Source of the DNA: Auanema rhodensis
Lineage: Eukaryota; Nematoda; Chromadorea; Rhabditida; Rhabditidae
Direction: 5' to 3'
Assembly (NCBI GenBank): GCA_964057225.1
Contig: OZ059900.1
Location: forward strand, 8,690,501-8,754,500
Length of the DNA: 64,000 nt
The position numbers and the translations under genes were made by a program. Of the stretch, positions 53,643 to 64,000 are shown in pieces (the first letter of the stretch is position 1; each line of letters opens with the position of its first letter). Below the pieces are notes generated by a model. That model made no database searches. It was not told where the DNA came from and saw nothing but the letters and a program-made list of their open reading frames with translations.

Positions 53643-55543
53643 TTGAACATATATATGTAAAAATAGTCAAAGTTTATGAATCCTGAATTTCAAATCCATA
53701 TCTCAAAGGGTCTGATCAAAACATACAGTTTTCACATGTTTTGTACCCAAACTCGTTGAATATATGGCGTTTTGAGCATAAAAAGGCCCATATTTCAATC
53801 AGTTTTGATATTCGTGCAAAATACACCTAAATGAACATTCTATGACAGTATTTCATACATTTAGTCGTTTTAGAAGAAAAAAATATGCTTAAGATCAAAA
53901 GTTTGACTGATTTTGCCAAAATGCCCTTCAATCCCCAAAAAACCAATAATTCTTGATATTTTCGGTCCTTTTTGACCAAAGTGGTTGAAATTGGACATAA
54001 ATATGTAAAAATAGTCAAAGTTCATGAATCGTGAATTTCAAATCCATATCTCAAAGGGTCTGATCAAAACATACAGTTTTCACATGTTTTGTACCCAAAA
54101 TCGTTGAATATATGGCGTTTTGAGCATAAAAAGGCCCATATTTCAATCAGTTTCCATATTCGTGCAAAATACACCTATATCAACATTCTATGACAGTATT
54201 CCATACATTTAGTCGTTTTAGAAGAAAAAAATATGCTTAAGATCAAAAGTTTGACTGATTTTGCCAAAATGCTCTTCAATCCCCAAAAAACCAATAATTC
54301 TTGATGTTTTCGGTCCTTTTTGACCAAAGTGGTTAAAATTGAACATATATATGTAAAAATAGTCAAAGTTTATGAATCCTGAATTTCAAATCCATATCTC
54401 AAAGGGTCTGATCAAAACATACAGTTTTCACATGTTTTGTACCCAAACTCGTTGAATATATGGCGTTTTGAGCATAAAAAGGCCCATATTTCAATCAGTT
54501 TTGATATTCGTGCAAAACAGACCTATATGAACATTCTATGACAGTATTTCATACATTTAGTCGTTTTAGAAGAAAAAAATATGCTTAAGATCAAAAGTTT
54601 GACTGATTTAGCCAAAATGTCCTTCAAACCCCAAAAAACCTATAATTCTTGATATTTTCGGTCCTTTTTGACCAAAGTGGTTAAAATTGAACATATATAT
54701 GTGAAAATAGTCAAAGTTTATGAATCCTGAATTTCAAATCCATATCTCAAAGGGTCTGATCAAAACATACAGTTTTCACATGTTTTGTACCCAAAATCGT
54801 TGAATATATGGCGTTTTGAGCATAAAAAGGCCCATATTTCAATCAGTTTTGATATTCGTGCAAAACAGACCTATATGAACATTCTATGACAGTATTTCAT
54901 ACATTTAGTCGTTTTAGAAGAAAAAAATATGCTTAAGATCAAAAGTTTGACTGATTTAGCCAAAATGTCCTTCAAACCCCAAAAAACCTATAATTCTTGA
55001 TATTTTCGGTCCTTTTTGACCAAAGTGGTTAAAATTAAACATATATATGTGAAAATAGTCAAAGTTTATGAATCCTGAATTTCAAATTCATATCTCAAAG
55101 GGTCTGATCAAAACATACAGTTTTCACATGTTTTGTACCCAAAATCGTTGAATATATGGCGTTTTGAGCATAAAAAGGCCCATATTTCAATCAGTTTTGA
55201 TATTCGTGCAAATTACACCTATATCAACATTCTATGACAGTATTCCATACATTTAGTCGTTTTAGAAGAAAAAAATATGCTTAAGATCAAAAGTTTGACT
55301 GATTTTGCCAAAATGCCCTTCAAACCCCAAAAAACCAATAATTCTTGATATTTTCGGTCCTTTTTGACCAAAGTGGTTAAAATTGGACATATATATGTGA
55401 AAATAGTCGAAGTTTATGAATCCTGAATTTCAAATCCATATCTCAAAGGGTCTGATCAAAACATACAGTTTTCACATGTTTTGTACCCAAAATCGTTGAA
55501 TATATGGCGTTTTGAGCATAAAAAGGCCCATATTTCAATCAGT
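53643..55543. repeat. 13-monomer-spaced duplication, copy 2
   Basis: Partner of 49120-51020. It ends near 55.54 kb: the next unit (55567) begins with AAATTACACC instead of AAAATACACC and continues as the ATGCTCTTC/GATATTTTC class. From there the sequence follows 47566-48950 at an offset of 8001 bp, so two different upstream sources are joined here. Confidence 0.87.
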
Positions 55544-57690
55544 TTTGATATTCGTGCAAATTACACCTATATCAACATTCTATGACAGTATTCCATACAT
55601 TTAGTCGTTTTAGAAGAAAAAAATATGCTTAAGATCAAAAGTTTGACTGATTTTGCCAAAATGCTCTTCAATCCCCAAAAAACCAATAATTCTTGATATT
55701 TTCGGTCCTTTTTGACCAAAGTGGTTAAAATTGAACATATATATGTAAAAATAGTCAAAGTTTATGAATCCTGAATTTCAAATCCATATCTCAAAGGGTC
55801 TGATCAAAACATACAGTTTTCACATGTTTTGTACCCAAAATCGTTGAATATATGGCGTTTTGAGCATAAAAAGGCCCATATTTCAATCAGTTTTGATATT
55901 CGTGCAAAATACACCTATATGAACATTCTATGACAGTATTTCATACATTTAGTCGTTTTAGAAGAAAAAAATATGCTTAAGATCAAAAGTTTGACTGATT
56001 TTGCCAAAATGCCCTTCAAACCCCAAAAAACCAATAATTCTTGATATTTTCGGTCCTTTTTGACCAAAGTGGTTAAAATTGGACATAAATATGTAAAATT
56101 AGTCAAAGTTTATGAATCCTGAATTTCAAATCCATATCTCAAAGGGTCTGATCAAAACATACAGTTTCACATGTTTTGTACCCAAAATCGTTGAATATAT
56201 GGCGTTTTGAGCATAAAAAGGCCCATATTTCAATCAGTTTCGATATTCGTGCAAAATACACCTATATCAACATTCTATGACAGTATTCCATACATTTAGT
56301 CGTTTTAGAAGAAAAAAATATGCTTAAGATCAAAAGTTTGACTGATTTTGCCAAAATGCCCTTCAATCCCCAAAAAACCAATAATTCTTGATATTTTCGG
56401 TCCTTTTTGACCAAAGTGGTTAAAATTGAACATATATATGTAAAAATAGTCAAAGTTTATGAATCCTGAATTTCAAATCCATATCTCAAAGGGTCTGATC
56501 AAAACATACAGTTTTCACATGTTTTGTACCCAAACTCGTTGAATATATGGCGTTTTGAGCATAAAAAGGCCCATATTTCAATCAGTTTTGATATTCGTGC
56601 AAAATACACCTAAATGAACATTCTATGACAGTATTTCATACATTTAGTCGTTTTAGAAGAAAAAAATATGCTTAAGATCAAAAGTTTGACTGATTTTGCC
56701 AAAATGCCCTTCAATCCCCAAAAAACCAATAATTCTTGATATTTTCGGTCCTTTTTGACCAAAGTGGTTAAAATTGGACATAAATATGTAAAAATAGTCA
56801 AAGTTTATGAATCCTGAATTTCAAATCCATATCTCAAAGGGTCTGATCAAAACATACAGTTTTCACATGTTTTGTACCCAAAATCGTTGAATATATGGCG
56901 TTTTGAGCATAAAAAGGCCCATATTTCAATCAGTTTCGATATTCGTGCAAAATACACCTATATCAACATTCTATGACAGTATTCCATACATTTAGTCGTT
57001 TTAGAAGAAAAAAATATGCTTAAGATCAAAAGTTTGACTGATTTTGCCAAAATGCCCTTCAATCCCCAAAAAACCAATAATTCTTGATATTTTCGGTCCT
57101 TTTTGACCAAAGTGGTTAAAATTGAACATATATATGTAAAAATAGTCAAAGTTTATGAATCCTGAATTTCAAATCCATATCTCAAAGGGTCTGATCAAAA
57201 CATACAGTTTTCACATGTTTTGTACCCAAAATCGTTGAATATATGGCGTTTTGAGCATAAAAAGGCCCATATTTCAATCAGTTTCGATATTCGTGCAAAA
57301 TACACCTATATCAACATTCTATGACAGTATTCCATACATTTAGTCGTTTTAGAAGAAAAAAATATGCTTAAGATCAAAAGTTTGACTGATTTTGCCAAAA
57401 TGCCCTTCAATCCCCAAAAAACCAATAATTCTTGATATTTTCGGTCCTTTTTGACCAAAGTGGTTAAAATTGAACATATATATGTAAAAATAGTCAAAGT
57501 TTATGAATCCTGAATTTCAAATCCATATCTCAAAGGGTCTGATCAAAACATACAGTTTTCACATGTTTTGTACCCAAAATCGTTGAATATATGGCGTTTT
57601 GAGCATAAAAAGGCCCATATTTCAATCAGTTTCGATATTCGTGCAAAATACACCTATATCAACATTCTATGACAGTATTCCATACATTTA
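55544..57690. repeat. Copy of 47.57-48.95 kb at 8001-bp offset
   Basis: Units 55915, 56262 and 56610 repeat 47914, 48261 and 48609, including AAAATTAG and the one-base deletion ACAGTTTCAC at 56161. Unlike its partners, 55915 has CAAACCCC, and 56610 has the ordinary AAAATAG-type sequence. Then come two CTATATCAAC units (56958, 57306) like the 51-52 kb run. Confidence 0.85.
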
Positions 57691-59082
57691 GTCGTTTTAG
57701 AAGAAAAAAATATGCTTAAGATCAAAAGTTTGACTGATTTTGCCAAAATGCCCTTCAATCCCCAAAAAACCAATAATTCTTGATATTTTCGGTCCTTTTT
57801 GACCAAAGTGGTTAAAATTGGACATAAATATGTAAAAATAGTCAAAGTTCATGAATCGTGAATTTCAAATCCATATCTCAAAGGGTCTGATCAAAACATA
57901 CAGTTTTCACATGTTTTGTACCCAAAATCGTTGAATATATGGCGTTTTGAGCATAAAAAGGCCCATATTTCAATCAGTTTCCATATTCGTGCAAAATACA
58001 CCTATATCAACATTCTATGACAGTATTCCATACATTTAGTCGTTTTAGAAGAAAAAAATATGCTTAAGATCAAAAGTTTGACTGATTTAGCCAAAATGTC
58101 CTTCAAACCCCAAAAAACCTATAATTCTTGATATTTTCGGTCCTTTCTGACCAAAGTGGTTAAAATTGAACATATATATGTGAAAATAGTCAAAGTTTAT
58201 GAATCCTGAATTTCAAATTCATATCTCAAAGGGTCTGATCAAAACATACAGTTTTCACATGTTTTGTACCCAAAATCGTTGAATATATGGCGTTTTGAGC
58301 ATAAAAAGGCCCATATTTCAATCAGTTTTGATATTCGTGCAAATTACACCTATATCAACATTCTATGACAGTATTCCATACATTTAGTCGTTTTAGAAGA
58401 AAAAAATATGCTTAAGATCAAAAGTTTGACTGATTTTGCCAAAATGCCCTTCAAACCCCAAAAAACCAATAATTCTTGATATTTTCGGTCCTTTTTGACC
58501 AAAGTGGTTAAAATTGGACATATATATGTGAAAATAGTCGAAGTTTATGAATCCTGAATTTCAAATCCATATCTCAAAGGGTCTGATCAAAACATACAGT
58601 TTTCACATGTTTTGTACCCAAAATCGTTGAATATATGGCGTTTTGAGCATAAAAAGGCCCATATTTCAATCAGTTTCGATATTCGTGCAAAATACACCTA
58701 TATCAACATTCTATGACAGTATTCCATACATTTAGTCGTTTTAGAAGAAAAAAATATGCTTAAGATCAAAAGTTTGACTGATTTTGCCAAAATGCCCTTC
58801 AATCCCCAAAAAACCAATAATTCTTGATATTTTCGGTCCTTTTTGACCAAAGTGGTTAAAATTGAACATATATATGTAAAAATAGTCAAAGTTTATGAAT
58901 CCTGAATTTCAAATCCATATCTCAAAGGGTCTGATCAAAACATACAGTTTTCACATGTTTTGTACCCAAACTCGTTGAATATATGGCGTTTTGAGCATAA
59001 AAAGGCCCATATTTCAATCAGTTTTGATATTCGTGCAAAATACACCTAAATGAACATTCTATGACAGTATTTCACACATTTA
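57691..59082. repeat. 4-monomer (1392-bp) duplication, copy 1
   Basis: Repeated at 59083-60620. Paired markers: AATCGTGAA near 57851/59243, CAGTTTCC near 57975/59367, CCTTTCTG at 58142/59534, AAATTACACC near 58341/59733, CCTAAATG near 59046/60438. The end of the duplicated tract has a private TTTCACACATTT at 59072 against TTTCATACATTT. Confidence 0.9.
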
Positions 59083-61829
59083 GTCGTTTTAGAAGAAAAA
59101 AATATGCTTAAGATCAAAAGTTTGACTGATTTTGCCAAAATGCCCTTCAATCCCCAAAAAACCAATAATTCTTGATATTTTCGGTCCTTTTTGACCAAAG
59201 TGGTTAAAATTGGACATAAATATGTAAAAATAGTCAAAGTTCATGAATCGTGAATTTCAAATCCATATCTCAAAGGGTCTGATCAAAACATACAGTTTTC
59301 ACATGTTTTGTACCCAAAATCGTTGAATATATGGCGTTTTGAGCATAAAAAGGCCCATATTTCAATCAGTTTCCATATTCGTGCAAAATACACCTATATC
59401 AACATTCTATGACAGTATTCCATACATTTAGTCGTTTTAGAAGAAAAAAATATGCTTAAGATCAAAAGTTTGACTGATTTAGCCAAAATGTCCTTCAAAC
59501 CCCAAAAAACCTATAATTCTTGATATTTTCGGTCCTTTCTGACCAAAGTGGTTAAAATTGAACATATATATGTGAAAATAGTCAAAGTTTATGAATCCTG
59601 AATTTCAAATTCATATCTCAAAGGGTCTGATCAAAACATACAGTTTTCACATGTTTTGTACCCAAAATCGTTGAATATATGGCGTTTTGAGCATAAAAAG
59701 GCCCATATTTCAATCAGTTTTGATATTCGTGCAAATTACACCTATATCAACATTCTATGACAGTATTCCATACATTTAGTCGTTTTAGAAGAAAAAAATA
59801 TGCTTAAGATCAAAAGTTTGACTGATTTTGCCAAAATGCCCTTCAAACCCCAAAAAACCAATAATTCTTGATATTTTCGGTCCTTTTTGACCAAAGTGGT
59901 TAAAATTGGACATATATATGTGAAAATAGTCGAAGTTTATGAATCCTGAATTTCAAATCCATATCTCAAAGGGTCTGATCAAAACATACAGTTTTCACAT
60001 GTTTTGTACCCAAAATCGTTGAATATATGGCGTTTTGAGCATAAAAAGGCCCATATTTCAATCAGTTTCGATATTCGTGCAAAATACACCTATATCAACA
60101 TTCTATGACAGTATTCCATACATTTAGTCGTTTTAGAAGAAAAAAATATGCTTAAGATCAAAAGTTTGACTGATTTTGCCAAAATGCCCTTCAATCCCCA
60201 AAAAACCAATAATTCTTGATATTTTCGGTCCTTTTTGACCAAAGTGGTTAAAATTGAACATATATATGTAAAAATAGTCAAAGTTTATGAATCCTGAATT
60301 TCAAATCCATATCTCAAAGGGTCTGATCAAAACATACAGTTTTCACATGTTTTGTACCCAAACTCGTTGAATATATGGCGTTTTGAGCATAAAAAGGCCC
60401 ATATTTCAATCAGTTTTGATATTCGTGCAAAATACACCTAAATGAACATTCTATGACAGTATTTCATACATTTAGTCGTTTTAGAAGAAAAAAATATGCT
60501 TAAGATCAAAAGTTTGACTGATTTTGCCAAAATGCCCTTCAATCCCCAAAAAACCAATAATTCTTGATATTTTCGGTCCTTTTTGACCAAAGTGGTTAAA
60601 ATTGGACATAAATATGTAAAAATAGTCAAAGTTTATGAATCCTGAATTTCAAATCCATATCTCAAAGGGTCTGATCAAAACATACAGTTTTCACATGTTT
60701 TGTACCCAAAATCGTTGAATATATGGCGTTTTGAGCATAAAAAGGCCCATATTTCAATCAGTTTCGATATTCGTGCAAAATACACCTATATCAACATTCT
60801 ATGACAGTATTCCATACATTTAGTCGTTTTAGAAGAAAAAAATATGCTTAAGATCAAAAGTTTGACTGATTTTGCCAAAATGCCCTTCAATCCCCAAAAA
60901 ACCAATAATTCTTGATATTTTCGGTCCTTTTTGACCAAAGTGGTTAAAATTGGACATAAATATGTAAAAATAGTCAAAGTTCATGAATCGTGAATTTCAA
61001 ATCCATATCTCAAAGGGTCTGATCAAAACATACAGTTTTCACATGCTTTGTACCCAAAATCGTTGAATATATGGCGTTTTGAGCATAAAAAGGCCCATAT
61101 TTCAATCAGTTTCCATATTCGTGCAAAATACACCTATATCAACATTCTATGACAGTATTCCATACATTTAGTCGTTTTAGAAGAAAAAAATATGCTTAAG
61201 ATCAAAAGTTTGACTGATTTAGCCAAAATGTCCTTCAAACCCCAAAAAACCTATAATTCTTGATATTTTCGGTCCTTTCTGACCAAAGTGGTTAAAATTG
61301 AACATATATATGTGAAAATAGTCAAAGTTTATGAATCCTGAATTTCAAATTCATATCTCAAAGGGTCTGATCAAAACATACAGTTTTCACATGTTTTGTA
61401 CCCAAAATCGTTGAATATATGGCGTTTTGAGCATAAAAAGGCCCATATTTCAATCAGTTTTGATATTCGTGCAAATTACACCTATATCAACATTCTATGA
61501 CAGTATTCCATACATTTAGTCGTTTTAGAAGAAAAAAATATGCTTAAGATCAAAAGTTTGACTGATTTTGCCAAAATGCCCTTCAAACCCCAAAAAACCA
61601 ATAATTCTTGATATTTTCGGTCCTTTTTGACCAAAGTGGTTAAAATTGGACATATATATGTGAAAATAGTCGAAGTTTATGAATCCTGAATTTCAAATCC
61701 ATATCTCAAAGGGTCTGATCAAAACATACAGTTTTCACATGTTTTGTACCCAAAATCGTTGAATATATGGCGTTTTGAGCATAAAAAGGCCCATATTTCA
61801 ATCAGTTTTGATATTCGTGCAAAATACAC
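59083..61829. repeat. 4-monomer duplication copy 2 plus third cassette
   Basis: Copy 2 of the 1392-bp period runs to about 60.62 kb, then one extra CTATATCAAC unit ending AATCGTGAA (60786) leads into another TTTCC/CCTTTCTG/AAATTACACC cassette (61134, 61482). That makes the CCTTTCTG spacing 1392 then 1740 bp (58142, 59534, 61274). CACATGCTTTG near 61041 is a private change. Confidence 0.87.
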
Positions 61830-64000
61830 CTATATGAACATTTTATGACAGTATTTCATACATTTAGTCGTTTTAGAAGAAAAAAATATGCTTAAGATCA
61901 AAAGTTTGACTGATTTTGCCAAAATGCTCTTCAATCCCCAAAAAACCATTAATTCTTGATATTTTCGGTCCTTTTTGACCAAAGTGGTTAAAATTGAACA
62001 TATATATGTAAAAATAGTCAAAGTTTATGAATCCTGAATTTCAAATCCATATCTCAAAGGGTCTGATCAAAACATACAGTTTTCACATGTTTTGTACCCA
62101 AAATCGTTGAATATATGGCGTTTTGAGCATAAAAAGGCCCATATTTCAATCAGTTTTGATATTCGTGCAAAATACACCTATATGAACATTCTATGACAGT
62201 ATTTCATACATTTAGTCGTTTTAGAAGAAAAAAATATGCTTAAGATCAAAAGTTTGACTGATTTTGCCAAAATGCTCTTCAATCCCCAAAAAACCAATAA
62301 TTCTTGATATTTTCGGTCCTTTTTGACCAAAGTGGTTAAAATTGAACATATATATGTAAAAATAGTCAAAGTTTATGAATCCTGAATTTCAAATCCATAT
62401 CTCAAAGGGTCTGATCAAAACATACAGTTTTCACATGTTTTGTACCCAAAATCGTTGAATATATGGCGTTTTGAGCATAAAAAGGCCCATATTTCAATCA
62501 GTTTTGATATTCGTGCAAAATACACCTATATGAACATTCTATGACAGTATTTCATACATTTAGTCGTTTTAGAAGAAAAAAATATGCTTAAGATCAAAAG
62601 TTTGACTGATTTTGCCAAAATGCCCTTCAAACCCCAAAAAACCAATAATTCTTGATATTTTCGGTCCTTTTTGACCAAAGTGGTTAAAATTGGACATAAA
62701 TATGTAAAATTAGTCAAAGTTTATGAATCCTGAATTTCAAATCCATATCTCAAAGGGTCTGATCAAAACATACAGTTTTCACATGTTTTGTACCCAAAAT
62801 CGTTGAATATATGGCGTTTTGAGCATAAAAAGGCCCATATTTCAATCAGTTTCGATATTCGTGCAAAATACACCTATATCAACATTCTATGACAGTGATG
62901 CATACATTTAGTCGTTTTAGAAGAAAAAAATATGCTTAAGATCAAAAGTTTGACTGATTTTGCCAAAATGCCCTTCAATCCCCAAAAAACCAATAATTCT
63001 TGATATTTTCGGTCCTTTTTGACCAAAGTGGTTAAAATTGAACATATATATGTAAAAATAGTCAAAGTTTATGAATCCTGAATTTCAAATCCATATCTCA
63101 AAGGGTCTGATCAAAACATACAGTTTTCACATGTTTTGTACCCAAACTCGTTGAATATATGGCGTTTTGAGCATAAAAAGGCCCATATTTCAATCAGTTT
63201 TGATATTCGTGCAAAATACACCTATATGAACATTCTATGACAGTATTTCATACATTTAGTCGTTTTAGAAGAGAAAAATATGCTTAAGATCAAAAGTTTG
63301 ACTGATTTTGCCAAAATGCCCTTCAATCCCCAAAAAACCAATAATTCTTGATATTTTCGGTCCTTTTTGACCAAAGTGGTTAAAATTGGACATATATATG
63401 TAAAAATAGTCAAAGTTTATGAATCCTGAATTTCAAATCCATATCTCAAAGGGTCTGATCAAAACATACAGTTTTCACATGTTTTGTACCCAAACTCGTT
63501 GAATATATGGCGTTTTGAGCATAAAAAGGCCCATATTTCAATCAGTTTTGATATTCGTGCAAAACAGACCTATATGAACATTCTATGACAGTATTCCATA
63601 CATTTAGTCGTTTTAGAAGAAAAAAATATGCTTAAGATCAAAAGTTTGACTGATTTAGCCAAAATGTCCTTCAAACCCCAAAAAACCTATAATTCTTGAT
63701 ATTTTCGGTCCTTTTTCACCAAAGTGGTTAAAATTGAACATATATATGTAAAAATAGTCAAAGTTTATGAATCCTGAATTTCAAATCCATATCTCAAAGG
63801 GTCTGATCAAAACATACAGTTTTCACATGTTTTGTACCCAAAATCGTTGAATATATGGCGTTTTGAGCATAAAAAGGCCCATATTTCAATCAGTTTTGAT
63901 ATTCATGCAAAATACACCTATATGGACATTCTATGACAGTATTTCATACATTTAGTCGTTTTAGAAGAGAAAAATATGCTTAAGATCAAAAGTTTGACTG
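61830..64000. repeat. Terminal mosaic of the window
   Basis: Units 62178, 62526 and 62874 follow the order of 47566, 47914 and 48261, with AAAATTAG at 62707 but without the linked one-base deletion. Unit 61830 has private ATTTTATG and ACCATTAATTC. Unit 62874 has a complex change, GTGATGCAT in place of GTATTCCAT at 62896-62904. Unit 63570 has AAACAGACC and TTTTTCACC (near 63715). The final partial unit has CATG instead of CGTG near 63904 and TATGGAC. The array continues past base 64000. Confidence 0.85.

Larger units (their letters stand above)
1..64000. repeat. 348-bp satellite DNA array filling the window
   Basis: The same 348-bp unit recurs from the first to the last base with no interruption and no change of orientation. 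Recurring landmarks (the C4A6 block at 3-12, the TGATCA at 131-136, the CTTAAG at 306-311) return every 348 bp. Counting the landmark that begins at 245 gives 183 complete units from 245 to 63917, a partial unit 63918-64000, and the tail of another unit at 1-244. Units typically differ from each other at only a few to about a dozen positions. Both ends of the array lie outside the window, so its true size is unknown. No transposon remnant, gene or unique spacer is seen. This is the hallmark of eukaryotic satellite DNA; assignment to a centromere or other chromosomal site is inference. Confidence 0.99.

Noticed and set aside
1-64000. CRISPR array
   Set aside because: There are no short direct repeats with unique spacers. 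The entire 348-bp unit is repeated and the sequence between landmarks is conserved.
1-64000. Transposon-derived tandem array or LTR fragments
   Set aside because: No target-site duplications, terminal inverted repeats, primer-binding site, polypurine tract, or reverse transcriptase/transposase coding motif found within the 348-bp unit or between units.
1-64000. A hidden gene or unique island inside the array
   Set aside because: I followed the repeat landmarks across the window: each expected 348-bp step is filled by recognisable monomer sequence, with only the +1, -1 and -4 length changes listed. No unexplained segment remains.

Overview
The whole 64 kb window is one uninterrupted head-to-tail satellite DNA array. 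A 348-bp monomer repeats about 184 times (183 complete units plus partial ends), always in the same orientation. I see no protein-coding gene, RNA gene, transposon, CRISPR array, origin or unique sequence. The monomer is about 30% G+C (counted by hand on one consensus unit). A long, homogeneous, gene-free tandem array points to eukaryotic heterochromatin, for example centromeric, pericentromeric, subtelomeric or knob DNA. I cannot name the species or a known satellite family. 348 bp is 2 x 174 bp, roughly two nucleosome repeats, a size range common among plant and animal satellites.

The structure lies in how monomer variants are ordered. Diagnostic substitutions give nested higher-order repeats and local duplications: a 14-monomer period (4868 bp) at 1-8.8 kb; a 6-monomer period (2088 bp) at 9.7-13.1 kb; a 16-monomer period (5568 bp) at 14.7-26 kb with a partial third copy to 28.4 kb; a 4-monomer period (1392 bp) at 29.8-32.7 kb; a mosaic of 4-, 5- and 6-monomer duplications at 32.7-47.9 kb marked by its own monomer class; and a mosaic of 2-, 4-, 13- and 14-monomer duplications at 47.9-64 kb. 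Period length is very stable: only seven monomers depart from 348 bp, and several of those are copies of the same event.

Inside each monomer I find an imperfect dyad able to form a 14-bp stem, A/T tracts spaced about 10-11 bp apart over roughly 90 bp (a bent-DNA or nucleosome-phasing signature), and a 12-bp AT palindrome present in most variants. Many of the common polymorphisms are C/T or G/A differences at CpG sites, as expected if the array is cytosine-methylated. The many 63-100-codon reading frames on the minus strand are by-products of the repeat: they start at TTG, and single-base variants create, lengthen or remove them. No interacting gene system is visible. The notable content is the satellite itself and the duplication history written in its variants.
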